A stretch of 13,320 nt of DNA from Sulfurimonas sp. (GCA_024762745.1 JANTGV010000007.1:1-13320), one strand, 5' to 3'. Positions 1 to 7,164 are shown, counted from the stretch's first letter. Program-made: numbers and translations. Notes: generated by a model not told the origin, from the sequence alone.

Positions 1-83
1 GTGCGGACGAAAGGACTTGAACCTTCACACCTTGCGGCACCAGATCCTAAGTCTGGCGTGTCTACCAATTTCACCACGTCCGC
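1..83 (-). tRNA. tRNA-Leu (anticodon TAG)
   Basis: Read on the minus strand, a 7-bp acceptor stem (GCGGACG at the 5' end, CGTCCGC at the 3' end) closes the molecule. The anticodon loop CTTAGGA gives anticodon TAG, which reads CTN leucine codons. A variable arm longer than in the neighbouring tRNAs and the TTCAAGT T-loop fit a class II tRNA-Leu. The discriminator base is A at position 2. Only the first C of a possible encoded CCA is visible because the window ends there. It is the last visible gene of the five-tRNA cluster, so the cluster terminator lies outside the window. Confidence 0.95.
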
Positions 84-137
84 GTGGAATAAGTATTTAA
101 CGTCACTTCTGACATCATAACATAATATTTGTGTTAG

Positions 138-214
<77 letters not shown>

Positions 215-226
215 ATATTCTAAAGG

Positions 227-303
227 TGGTACGCCCGATAGGATTCGAACCTATAACCCTCGGAGCCGAAATCCGAAACTCTATCCAGTTGAGCCACGAA
301 CGC
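227..303 (-). tRNA. tRNA-Arg (anticodon TCG)
   Basis: On the minus strand the acceptor stem is GCGTTCG with CGGGCGT, including several G-T pairs. The anticodon stem TCGGA/TCCGA encloses the loop TTTCGGC, giving anticodon TCG for CGN arginine codons. The T-arm is ATAGG-TTCGAAT-CCTAT. The discriminator is A and CCA is encoded at 227-229. It is a second arginine isoacceptor, 12 bases from tRNA-Arg(TCT). Confidence 0.94.
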
Positions 304-349
304 TACTACATATTAGTTATTATTTTATTAAACTTTATATTTATAATTA

Positions 350-427
350 TGGGGTGGGATACGGGATTCGAACCCGCGACCCCCGGCACCACAAACCAGT
401 GCTCTAACCAGCTGAGCTAATCCCACC
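350..427 (-). tRNA. tRNA-His (anticodon GTG)
   Basis: The anticodon stem CTGGT/GCCGG encloses the loop TTGTGGT with anticodon GTG. The acceptor stem is GTGGGAT/ATCCCAC. An extra G at position 427 faces the discriminator C (353), the G-1:C73 identity pair specific to tRNA-His; without G-1 the gene would start at 426. CCA is encoded at 350-352. Confidence 0.97.
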
Positions 428-464
428 ATCTTTAAGTCTAAATATAAATCTTGTAATTTAAAAA

Positions 465-542
465 TGGTCGGGGTGAAAGGACTCGAACCTTCGGCCCCTT
501 GGTCCCAAACCAAGTACTCTAACCATACTGAGCTACACCCCG
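465..542 (-). tRNA. tRNA-Pro (anticodon TGG)
   Basis: The acceptor stem is CGGGGTG/CACCCCG with discriminator A and encoded CCA (465-467). The anticodon stem CTTGG/CCAAG encloses the loop TTTGGGA, giving anticodon TGG for proline. It is the promoter-proximal tRNA of the cluster, about 35 bases downstream of the predicted transcription start. Confidence 0.97.
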
Positions 543-584
543 ACCTACACAAAAATCAAACTTAGTGCTGATTAATGAGCCGGA

Positions 585-613
585 ATTATAGTCAATAACT
601 TCTAAAATGTCAA
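585..613 (-). promoter_or_regulatory. Consensus sigma-70 promoter of the tRNA cluster
   Basis: Minus-strand TTGACA (613 to 608), a 17-base spacer and TATAAT (590 to 585) match both consensus hexamers exactly. The bases just after the -10 read TCCGGC, a GC-rich discriminator typical of stringently controlled stable-RNA promoters. The predicted start is near 578, upstream of tRNA-Pro. The perfect -35 is unusual here: the other promoters in the window have a -10 box only. Confidence 0.88.
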
Positions 614-653
614 TAGTTTTTCGCTAATTCTTTTATATCTTTAGATTTTTTAG

Positions 654-659
654 TATAAT
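654..659 (+). promoter_or_regulatory. Promoter -10 box for the transporter operon
   Basis: TATAAT preceded by a T-rich run (641-651) and no recognisable -35, the usual form of a Campylobacterota vegetative promoter. The predicted start is near 666. A ribosome binding site (TAGGAAA, 674-680) precedes the ATG at 688. Confidence 0.72.
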
Positions 660-687
660 CACCTAATATTAAATAGGAAAACAGTGT

Positions 688-2025
688 ATGAAAATAGCTA
701 GGTTTAGTAGGATAGGTTTCATTTTAGCCGCAGCAGGTAGTGCTGTTGGACTCGGAAATATATGGAAGTTTCCATATATTGCTGGTGAGTATGGTGGTGG
801 TGCTTTTGTTTTAATCTATCTTGCTACTGTTCTTCTTATAGGTTTTTCTATTATGATAGCTGAGATGCTTATAGGATACCTTGGAAGAAAAGATACTGTT
901 AGCTCTTTTGAAGAGTTGGCACCACGGCATAAACATAGATGGAAATTTGCTGGTTTCCAAGGCCTTGCTGGTCTTTTTATTATGATATTCTACTCTGTAG
1001 TTATTGGATGGATTTTTCACTACATTATTACAGCTATCACCTCTCTTCCTGCCACAGTAGAAGAAGCAGAGAGTGTCTTTAATACAATGCTTCATACAGA
1101 TATATTTACACAACTTTTTTATCACACCTTAGCATTTATTTGGATAACTTATGTTCTTACTAAGGGTATTAAGGGTGGTATAGAGAAGATGAACCTTATC
1201 TTAATGCCTGCACTTATAATTATTTTGAGCAGTATGTTTGTTTATGCAACAACTTTAGGTGCATTTAACCAAGCAGTAAGTTTTATGTTCTCTCCTGATT
1301 GGTCTAAAATAGATGCGGACTCATTTGTCACTGCAGTTGGACATGCATTTTTCACACTCTCTCTTGGTATGGGTGCTATTATGACCTACTCTGCTTCACT
1401 AGAGAAAAAATCCAACATTGTTAAAAATGCTTTTTGGGTAGTATTTTTAGATACCTCAATAGCAATTGTTGCGGGATTAATGCTTTTTACTTTCCTTTAT
1501 CAGTATGGTTCTGGTCCGGCAAAAGGTCCGGGTCTTGTCTTTATTTCACTCCCTGCTGCATTTTATGAAATGGGTATTATCGGTAATATCTTTGCAGTTC
1601 TGTTTTTCATAGCACTTGCCTTTGCAGGATTGACATCTTCTGTTTCACTTGTTGAGCCAATGGTTCAATACTTCATAGACAGATTCAGATGGAGCCGCTT
1701 AAAAGCTTCGGTACTTATGGGGCTCTTTTTCTATCTTATAGGTATCATCGCCTTACTATCAAATATAGACGGCTACAAAGAAGCTCTAACCTGGGGAAGC
1801 AAAAACTTCTTTGACTGGGTCGATTATTTTACTGCAGCTATTATGCTCCCTCTTGGTGGTCTCATCATGGCTGTTTTTGTAGGTTTTGTAATTGAGAAAC
1901 AGAGAGTCGAATCTGTTATGAGACCTCAACTCGGGTTTGCCTTTGATATTTGGTATTTCTCTTTACGTTATATCACACCAATTGCAATGTTTGTGGTAAT
2001 GCTTAGTTTAATGGGTATAATATAG
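688..2025 (+). CDS. Sodium-dependent transporter, NSS/SNF (SLC6) family
   Basis: This is an inner-membrane sodium-coupled symporter of the neurotransmitter:sodium symporter family, whose bacterial members usually carry amino acids. About 11 hydrophobic helices are visible in 445 residues, the common bacterial length. TM1 carries the family signature GSAVGLGN (17-24) followed by WKFPY and the glycine-rich EYGGGAF. TM6 has FFTLSLGMGA (221-230) and TM8 has AFAGLTSS (311-318), which match the LeuT substrate and Na1/Na2 segments; Thr223, Thr316, Ser317 and Ser318 fall at or beside the sodium-site positions. Asp255 in TM7 appears to take the place of the LeuT Na1 asparagine. Lys27 replaces the arginine of the LeuT outer gate. 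The substrate cannot be told from sequence. The ATG at 688 has a good ribosome binding site. The stop lies one base before the next gene. Confidence 0.93.
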   Translation: MKIARFSRIGFILAAAGSAVGLGNIWKFPYIAGEYGGGAFVLIYLATVLLIGFSIMIAEMLIGYLGRKDTVSSFEELAPRHKHRWKFAGFQGLAGLFIMIFYSVVIGWIFHYIITAITSLPATVEEAESVFNTMLHTDIFTQLFYHTLAFIWITYVLTKGIKGGIEKMNLILMPALIIILSSMFVYATTLGAFNQAVSFMFSPDWSKIDADSFVTAVGHAFFTLSLGMGAIMTYSASLEKKSNIVKNAFWVVFLDTSIAIVAGLMLFTFLYQYGSGPAKGPGLVFISLPAAFYEMGIIGNIFAVLFFIALAFAGLTSSVSLVEPMVQYFIDRFRWSRLKASVLMGLFFYLIGIIALLSNIDGYKEALTWGSKNFFDWVDYFTAAIMLPLGGLIMAVFVGFVIEKQRVESVMRPQLGFAFDIWYFSLRYITPIAMFVVMLSLMGII

Positions 2026-2026
2026 G

Positions 2027-2302
2027 ATGAATAAAATCCAGAACAAGTGTATAGAACTCTTGCTAAATGAGGGAATTGATATCAACTCGGAGATAGACTT
2101 TAATGTCAATGATAAAGTCCATACCTTGAGTTTCAAATATATAATAGAGACCTTTATGCAATCTTCCCAAGAGTCCCAACTTGTTTTTTTAACAGCCTTA
2201 CAAAAATCTCTAGATACCAAAGAGATGGGTGTAGATAGATTTTTTGAAGGAATGGGACAACTTTTACTTATGACACATCTTTCAAAAAAAGTAGAGATTT
2301 AA
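2027..2302 (+). CDS. Hypothetical protein between transporter and diguanylate cyclase
   Basis: I do not recognise this 91-residue protein. It has no signal peptide or membrane segment and looks soluble, acidic to neutral and mainly helical: helix near 3-14, a polar stretch 15-32, then amphipathic helix from about 35 to 87. One cysteine (Cys8) is present. It starts one base after the transporter stop and ends one base before the diguanylate cyclase start, so it is almost certainly translated by coupling. No strong ribosome binding site is visible; a GGG at 2013-2015 is too far away. The tight spacing on both sides supports a real gene, because a non-coding gap would not keep an open frame that fits so exactly. 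A role as a partner or regulator of one of its neighbours is only inference. Confidence 0.8.
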   Translation: MNKIQNKCIELLLNEGIDINSEIDFNVNDKVHTLSFKYIIETFMQSSQESQLVFLTALQKSLDTKEMGVDRFFEGMGQLLLMTHLSKKVEI

Positions 2303-2303
2303 T

Positions 2304-3476
2304 ATGAAACAAAACTACAGATACATCTTACTCTACATCACATTTACTCTTCTAACACTTCTAATGTTCTATTTAACTGCAATGTTGAAAGAACAGGGGT
2401 ATGAACTTGGGGGGATTAATACTTTAAATCATATTAACAGCTATGAGGAGATAATCACCTATGTAGAAGAAAAAACAGTTCTTTTAAGAACTCTTCTATT
2501 CATATTGTTATTAAGCATAACTGTACTAGTGCATCAACAGATGAAGAACAATGAAAAGCTTCAACAAGAGGTGACAAATAGAACTCATGAGATATTTCAG
2601 ACTAAACTCTTACTACAAGAGATTTTAGATACAGATCATAGCCTTTTAATGGTTGTCTATAAAAAAGAGATTATTTTGGCAAACAAAACAATGCTTGATT
2701 TTTTTAATACTGACTCCTTAAGTAACTTTAAAAAAACTCATAAACATTTATCAGATTCATTTGTTAAAGTAAAAGATGAAGAGTTCTTGTCCCAATATAT
2801 AGATAAAATACATTGGATAGAGTATCTTGAAAAAGAGCAGGAGAATAAAAAGCTCAAAGTACTGATGAGATATGATGGTGAAGATAGATATTTTAGACCT
2901 CACACAAAAGAGATTACTGTAGAAGATAGAAAACTGCAAATTATTATATTTGACGAAATTACAAATGAACTCAAAGACATCAAAAGATTAGAGGAAAAAG
3001 CTTCTAAAGACTCCTTGACAAAACTCTTTAACAGAGGTAAGTTTGATGATGTTTTATCAAAAGAGATTTCTATAGCTAATACAATAGAGGCTCCACTATC
3101 CGTCATATTTTTAGATATAGATTATTTTAAAAAAATAAATGACACTCATGGACATGATATAGGTGATAGCGTTTTAAGAGAAGTAGCAGATATTTTAAGA
3201 AACGCAACACGAAAGGGAGACTTTATCGCAAGATGGGGTGGTGAAGAGTTTATTATTACACTTCGTTCTACTAATATCGTGCGTGCATCTATCCTTGCAG
3301 AAAAAATTCGTGAAAGTGTTGAAACATATGAGTTTTTAGATGGTGGCACCCAGACTGTATCGATTGGCGTAAGTGAATATATTTTCAATGAGTCAAAAGA
3401 GGATTTACTAAAAAGAGTTGATGAGGCACTCTACAAAGCTAAAAAGAGTGGCAGAAACAGAGTTGTAGTTAAATAA
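2304..3476 (+). CDS. Membrane-anchored diguanylate cyclase (GGDEF domain)
   Basis: This protein likely makes the second messenger c-di-GMP from two GTP. Two membrane helices (about 7-27 and 62-77) flank a short periplasmic segment (28-61) that may act as a small sensor. A coiled-coil stretch (80-108) follows, then a PAS-like region (about 108-222) with a weakly conserved sequence. The GGDEF domain occupies about 232-390. It keeps DSLTKLFNR (236-244), the metal-binding DID (271-273), KINDTHGHDIGD (277-288) and the active-site motif GGEEF (312-316), so it should be catalytically competent. RKGD (303-306) lies five residues before GGEEF and matches the RxxD inhibitory site for product feedback. 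There is no EAL or HD-GYP domain. It is the last gene of the transporter operon, starts one base after the 91-residue protein, and ends at a hairpin. Confidence 0.92.
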   Translation: MKQNYRYILLYITFTLLTLLMFYLTAMLKEQGYELGGINTLNHINSYEEIITYVEEKTVLLRTLLFILLLSITVLVHQQMKNNEKLQQEVTNRTHEIFQTKLLLQEILDTDHSLLMVVYKKEIILANKTMLDFFNTDSLSNFKKTHKHLSDSFVKVKDEEFLSQYIDKIHWIEYLEKEQENKKLKVLMRYDGEDRYFRPHTKEITVEDRKLQIIIFDEITNELKDIKRLEEKASKDSLTKLFNRGKFDDVLSKEISIANTIEAPLSVIFLDIDYFKKINDTHGHDIGDSVLREVADILRNATRKGDFIARWGGEEFIITLRSTNIVRASILAEKIRESVETYEFLDGGTQTVSIGVSEYIFNESKEDLLKRVDEALYKAKKSGRNRVVVK

Positions 3477-3497
3477 AGAGACTCTTTAGGAGTCTCT
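3477..3497. terminator. Bidirectional terminator hairpin
   Basis: A perfect 8-bp inverted repeat AGAGACTC / GAGTCTCT with a 5-base loop begins directly after the diguanylate cyclase stop. It sits between two convergent genes. On the minus strand the stem is followed by a T-rich run (TTTATTT), and on the plus strand by CTGTTTAT. It therefore plausibly ends transcription from both sides, more convincingly for thiG. Confidence 0.75.
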
Positions 3498-3514
3498 CTG
3501 TTTATATGATATTG

Positions 3515-4294
3515 TTAAAACTGAATAAGCCCGTCAATTGGACTTGATGCTGTAGCGTAAGGCTTTTTAGGAATTCTTCCTGCTAAGTAAGACATACGAC
3601 CTGCACGAACTGCGTGCTTCATCGCCTCAGCCATCACCATAGGATTTTGTGCTTGAGCAATTGCAGTATTAGTTAAAACACCCTCCGCTCCAAGCTCCAT
3701 TGCGTAAGCCGCATCACTTGCACAACCAATACCAGCATCCACAATAATAGGTAAATCAACTGCATCTTTTACAAATGCGATGTTATAAGGATTCTGAATC
3801 CCTAGACCTGATCCTATAGGAGCAGCAAGAGGCATAATAGCATGAGCACCAGCATCTTCTAAACGCTTTGCCATAATTGGATCATCTGAAGTATATGCCA
3901 TAATAGTGAAGCCCTCTTTTGATAATACTTTACAAGCTTCGATTGTTGCTAAAACATCTGGATAAAGAGTCTTTTGTGTATCTCCAATAACCTCCAGCTT
4001 GATTAAATCAATCCCTGTTGCCTCACGAGTGAGTCTAAAAGTTGTAATTGCCTCTTCAGCAGTTACACAACCAGCAGAGTTTGGTAAAAACTTTACATTT
4101 GTTCCAGCAAAAGTATCACGAAGGTTCTCTTTGTCCGGATCTGTAATATTCAAACGACGAACAGCAACAGTGATAAGCTCACTTCCAGATGCTAAAGTTG
4201 CATCTTTTGTCATCTCAAAAGAGTCATATTTTCCACTTCCAACAATTAAACGTGAACCTAGTTCATATTTTCCGATTTTTAGTATATTATCCAC
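3515..4294 (-). CDS. thiG: Thiazole synthase ThiG
   Basis: ThiG builds the thiazole phosphate half of thiamine from 1-deoxy-D-xylulose 5-phosphate, dehydroglycine and the ThiS thiocarboxylate, in the cytosol. The 259 residues match the usual length and form a TIM barrel. Visible landmarks are GSGKYDSF (19-26), TVAVRR (42-47), Lys99 in LIKLEVIGD (the Schiff-base lysine of the family), the phosphate-binding loops around [11 protein letters not shown] and [18 protein letters not shown], and [10 protein letters not shown]. The start is GTG, supported by AGGAA (4305 to 4301) six bases upstream; the next in-frame candidates would delete the N-terminal strand. No thiS, thiF, thiH or thiO lies nearby, so the rest of the pathway must be elsewhere. 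The leader is too short for a TPP riboswitch. Confidence 0.96.
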   Translation of the reverse strand: MDNILKIGKYELGSRLIVGSGKYDSFEMTKDATLASGSELITVAVRRLNITDPDKENLRDTFAGTNVKFLPNSAGCVTAEEAITTFRLTREATGIDLIKLEVIGDTQKTLYPDVLATIEACKVLSKEGFTIMAYTSDDPIMAKRLEDAGAHAIMPLAAPIGSGLGIQNPYNIAFVKDAVDLPIIVDAGIGCASDAAYAMELGAEGVLTNTAIAQAQNPMVMAEAMKHAVRAGRMSYLAGRIPKKPYATASSPIDGLIQF

Positions 4295-4326
4295 TTAAAA
4301 TTCCTATATTTGTAATTATTGTCTGA

Positions 4327-4335
4327 TTTATAACA
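4327..4335 (-). promoter_or_regulatory. Candidate extended -10 promoter for thiG
   Basis: On the minus strand TG-T-TATAAA (4335 to 4327) resembles an extended -10 box. It predicts a start near 4320 and a leader of about 26 bases before the GTG. The region is AT-rich, so this is a moderate call. Confidence 0.45.
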
Positions 4336-4460
4336 TAAGCTTTCTTATAAAATACCAGAAATTATTTTATAAACTGTTTTTCTTAGTAATTAGTGCAAAA
4401 GAAGATTCATTCCTATAAACCAAAGCTTCTCTGTTACACAAACTTTACACTGATTTCATA

Positions 4461-4466
4461 TATAAT
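4461..4466 (+). promoter_or_regulatory. Promoter -10 box for the HMA-domain gene
   Basis: A perfect TATAAT with a predicted start near 4473 and a leader of about 20 bases. TTTACA at 4444-4449 is too close to serve as a -35. The rest of the 4295-4493 gap is AT-rich and shows no further feature that I can defend. Confidence 0.65.
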
Positions 4467-4493
4467 TGCTTAATAATATATAAAGGGGTGAGA

Positions 4494-4778
4494 ATGAAAA
4501 AAGTATTTCAAGTACACAATGTAAAGTGTGGAGGATGTGCCTCTACACTAAAAAAGGAGTTACTTCAAGATTTTGGTGCAGTAGATGTAAATCTAGAGGT
4601 CGAACCAAGAGAGATAACTCTTGAGATAGAAGATGAGGATTTAGACAAACTAAAACTCAAGTTAAGAGCTCTAGGATACCCCTTAACAACTGATGAACTT
4701 TCAACATTTCAAACAGTTGGTACTACAGCAAAAAGTTTTGTCTCCTGTGCTATTGGAAAAATGAACACTGAGAAATAG
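4494..4778 (+). CDS. Small heavy-metal-associated (HMA) domain protein
   Basis: A 94-residue soluble protein with an N-terminal ferredoxin-like HMA fold of the CopZ/Atx1 type. The metal-binding loop VKCGGCAS (about 9-16) holds the CxxC pair that normally binds Cu(I) or another soft metal. The rest of the fold follows: helix STLKKELLQDFGA, strand DVNLEVEPREITLEI, helix and the closing ALGYPL. A C-terminal extension of about 28 residues beyond the domain carries a third cysteine in SFVSCAIGKM. I chose the ATG at 4494 because GGGG (4485-4488) sits at normal distance from it; the in-frame GTG at 4488 overlaps that ribosome binding site. No copper ATPase or metal regulator is adjacent. The 3' end overlaps the end of nnr by 29 bases on the opposite strand. 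Confidence 0.85.
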   Translation: MKKVFQVHNVKCGGCASTLKKELLQDFGAVDVNLEVEPREITLEIEDEDLDKLKLKLRALGYPLTTDELSTFQTVGTTAKSFVSCAIGKMNTEK

Positions 4779-6162
4779 AGTCTATTAAATCTCTAGGCGA
4801 TAAGGAGAAATTTGAACCTTTGTACTCATGAGCTAACTTTGTATGTGCCAATGATGCACTTATCGCTGCGTTTACAGGTTCATACCCTTGTGCTAAAAGT
4901 GCTCCAATAAGTCCGCTAAGTACATCACCGCTTCCTCCTTTTGCTAAAACTGAACTTCCATGAGGGTTCACGTAAAAATGCTTATCTTTACCAATAATCA
5001 CATTTGAACCCTTTAAAAGTAACACTGCGTTTGGATAACGACTGCAGAAAGCCTCTGCATATTTGAATCGATTTGCTTGGAGCTCCTCTATAGTTATATT
5101 TGCTATATTTGTAAGTTTTAAAAGAGTAATAAACTCTTTTGGATGAGGAGTTAAAACAAGTTTCTCTTTTTTCAAAATATCTAAGAGTATCTCCATATGA
5201 AAAATATCTGCATCTACTACCAATGCAATGTTTTTCTCTAAAAAGCCTTGTAATTCACTATCACTAAACTCAAAACCAAGGCCCATACCAAGAGCTAGTG
5301 CTGTTGCGTTTTGAGGTATATCATGCCCATACATCAACTCATAGGGAATAGATAAAACCTGTTCATTTTCATACCCTACCAAAGTCACTAAACCACTTCC
5401 AAACTTTAAAGCAGAGAGTGCGCTAATAATACTAGCGCCTATCTTCTCACCACTTATAACTGCTAAGTGACCAAAACTTCCCTTATGTGTATTTTTTTTC
5501 TCTCTAAAAGGTAACTGCATATCTTCCATATCTAAAAGCTTCCAGTTTGACTCTATTTCATAAATCTCACGAGAAACACCTAGGTCCACAACTTTTATTT
5601 CACCAACAAACTCTTTAGCTTCATCTAAAAACATAGATTTTTTCAGAGAACCCATAGTTAAAGAGACATCAGCGACAAAAGTATCTTGGGCACAGTTTCC
5701 ATTTATATCTAAACCCGATGGAATATCACAGGCTATCTTAAACGCACTGATTGCATTTAATTTTTGCATAGTCTCCCTAAGACCCTCATAAAACTCCCCT
5801 ACAAAGCCTGTTCCAACTACAGCGTCAACTAAAACATCACACTCAGTGAGTTCATTAGACTCTGTAACACCAACACTACGACTGCGTTTAGTCTGCAAGA
5901 TTGCCATTTTTGATTTTGGATGTTTGACATAAAAGAGCTTCACATCATACTCTTTATGAAGCTGACGGGCAAGCACAATCCCGTCTGCACCGTTATTTCC
6001 ACTTCCGCAAGCTATCAGTATTTTAGATTTCTTTTCAAAATTCTCTCTAATATAATCAGCTATTCCATCAGCTGCGTGTTCCATTAAAATATCTTCACTA
6101 AGTCCAAACTCATCATAACAGCGTCTGTCTAAAGAACTAACTTCATCAAATAGCTTTTGCAT
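4750..6162 (-). CDS. nnr: Bifunctional NAD(P)H-hydrate repair enzyme Nnr
   Basis: Nnr repairs damaged NADHX/NADPHX: the N-terminal epimerase interconverts the R and S hydrates and the C-terminal dehydratase turns S-NAD(P)HX back to NAD(P)H using ADP or ATP. The 470 residues fit the fused form. The YjeF_N/NnrE half (about 1-205) shows GSGNNGADG (53-61), VDAVVGTG (112-119) and CDIPSGLD (145-152). The YjeF_C/NnrD half (about 220-470) is a ribokinase-like fold with KGSFGH (227-232), VVDAD (315-319), LTPHPKEF (337-344), LKGSN (383-387) and the GGSGD motif (409-413), whose Asp413 is the expected catalytic residue. Both halves look intact. The ATG has an AGGAG ribosome binding site six bases upstream. 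It is divergent from kdsD with a shared promoter palindrome. Confidence 0.95.
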   Translation of the reverse strand: MQKLFDEVSSLDRRCYDEFGLSEDILMEHAADGIADYIRENFEKKSKILIACGSGNNGADGIVLARQLHKEYDVKLFYVKHPKSKMAILQTKRSRSVGVTESNELTECDVLVDAVVGTGFVGEFYEGLRETMQKLNAISAFKIACDIPSGLDINGNCAQDTFVADVSLTMGSLKKSMFLDEAKEFVGEIKVVDLGVSREIYEIESNWKLLDMEDMQLPFREKKNTHKGSFGHLAVISGEKIGASIISALSALKFGSGLVTLVGYENEQVLSIPYELMYGHDIPQNATALALGMGLGFEFSDSELQGFLEKNIALVVDADIFHMEILLDILKKEKLVLTPHPKEFITLLKLTNIANITIEELQANRFKYAEAFCSRYPNAVLLLKGSNVIIGKDKHFYVNPHGSSVLAKGGSGDVLSGLIGALLAQGYEPVNAAISASLAHTKLAHEYKGSNFSLSPRDLIDSISQCSFFQ

Positions 6163-6182
6163 ACAAAACTCCTATTTTGGTT

Positions 6183-6188
6183 ATTATA
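6183..6188 (-). promoter_or_regulatory. -10 box for nnr
   Basis: Minus-strand TATAAT reading from 6188 to 6183. A partial -35 (TTGTAA, 6212 to 6207) lies 18 bases upstream. The predicted start near 6176 leaves a leader of only about 14 bases, just enough for the AGGAG ribosome binding site (6173 to 6169). It directly abuts the kdsD -10 on the other strand. Confidence 0.65.
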
Positions 6189-6189
6189 G

Positions 6190-6195
6190 TATAAT
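6190..6195 (+). promoter_or_regulatory. -10 box for kdsD, leaderless start predicted
   Basis: Plus-strand TATAAT only six bases before the kdsD ATG at 6202, so transcription should begin at or next to the start codon. No Shine-Dalgarno sequence is present between the box and the ATG. An overlapping TATTAT at 6182-6187 would give at most about 8 leader bases, also without a ribosome binding site. Confidence 0.65.
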
Positions 6196-6201
6196 CACAT
6201 T

Positions 6202-7164
6202 ATGAATTACAAAGAGATAGCACAAGAGACTTTAAATATTGAGGCAAACACCCTCTTAGAGGCTGCAAAAAATATTGATGACGTTTTTGATAAAGCAGTG
6301 GATATTATTTTAAACTGTCAGGGAAAGCTTGTTGTTACCGGTGTTGGAAAAAGCGGACTTATCGGAGCTAAAATGGCTGCTACTTTTGCTTCTACAGGAA
6401 CTCCAAGTTTTTTTCTTCATCCGACAGAGGCACTGCATGGAGACCTAGGGATGATAAGCTCTAACGATGTGGTGATTGCTATAAGTTACAGTGGTGAAAG
6501 TGAAGAGTTAAGCTCAATACTTCCGCATATAAAACGTTTTGGGACTCCTCTTATCGGAATGACAAGAAATCAAAAATCAACTTTAGGAGAACACAGCGAC
6601 TTAGTAATAGACGTAGTTGTTGAAAAAGAGGCTTGCCCTTTAGATATAGCTCCAACAAGCTCAACAACACTCACTCTTGCCCTTGGTGATGCACTCGCAG
6701 TATGTTTAATGAAAGCAAGAGATTTCAAAAAGAGTGATTTTGCCTCTTTTCACCCGGGCGGAGCTCTAGGAAAACAGCTTTTTGTAAAAGTATCTAACCT
6801 CATGCAGAGTAAAAATTTGCCTATCGTAGATAAAAATACAAAAGTTAAAGATGCTATTCTTAAAATAAGTGAAGGAAGACTGGGTACTGTGTTAGTAACC
6901 GACAGTGACAACAGACTTGTAGCACTAGTAAGTGATGGTGATATCCGTCGTGCACTCTTACAAGATGACTTCTCACTTGAAGATGATGTCTTAAAATATG
7001 CAACAATGAACCCTATGACTTGCCAAGATGAAGATATGCTTGCTAGTGAAGCATTGGTTATGATAGAAGAGAAAAAGATACAACTTTTAGTAATTACAGA
7101 TAAAAATAAAAATATAAAGGGCGTACTCCATATCCATACGCTCATAGAAAAAGGTATTTCATAA
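6202..7164 (+). CDS. kdsD: Arabinose-5-phosphate isomerase, KpsF/GutQ family
   Basis: This enzyme interconverts ribulose 5-phosphate and arabinose 5-phosphate, the first step to Kdo for lipopolysaccharide. The 320-residue length and domain order are standard: a SIS sugar-isomerase domain (about 30-185) followed by two CBS repeats (about 208-262 and 270-320). In the SIS domain GVGKSGLIGAKMA (47-59), the HPTEALHGDLG loop (73-83), SYSGESEE (95-102) and FHPGGALGK (183-191) are all present, including the lysine, glutamate and histidines conserved in the family. The CBS pair may sense a nucleotide or sugar. No other Kdo gene is adjacent. The ATG at 6202 is the only sensible start, and the N-terminus aligns with family expectation, yet no ribosome binding site precedes it. 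The stop abuts the next start codon. Confidence 0.95.
   Translation: MNYKEIAQETLNIEANTLLEAAKNIDDVFDKAVDIILNCQGKLVVTGVGKSGLIGAKMAATFASTGTPSFFLHPTEALHGDLGMISSNDVVIAISYSGESEELSSILPHIKRFGTPLIGMTRNQKSTLGEHSDLVIDVVVEKEACPLDIAPTSSTTLTLALGDALAVCLMKARDFKKSDFASFHPGGALGKQLFVKVSNLMQSKNLPIVDKNTKVKDAILKISEGRLGTVLVTDSDNRLVALVSDGDIRRALLQDDFSLEDDVLKYATMNPMTCQDEDMLASEALVMIEEKKIQLLVITDKNKNIKGVLHIHTLIEKGIS

Noticed and set aside
590..595. TTGACT directly next to the tRNA -10 as its -35
   Set aside because: It overlaps the -10 hexamer; the TTGACA at 613-608 has the correct 17-base spacing.
811..1125. 104-codon minus-strand frame inside the transporter gene
   Set aside because: It lies entirely antisense to a conserved membrane protein and has no start signals or recognisable domain.
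4295..4330. TPP riboswitch for thiG
   Set aside because: No THI-box-like segment is visible and the likely leader is far shorter than a riboswitch.
4327..4350. Dyad TTATAA-N3-AAGCTT-N2-TTATAA as an operator upstream of thiG
   Set aside because: The arms are unequally spaced, and such short AT-only repeats are expected by chance in this AT-rich gap; the left arm is better explained as a -10 box.
4488..4493. GTG at 4488 as start of the HMA gene
   Set aside because: It overlaps the GGGG ribosome binding site of the ATG at 4494 and would add only two residues.
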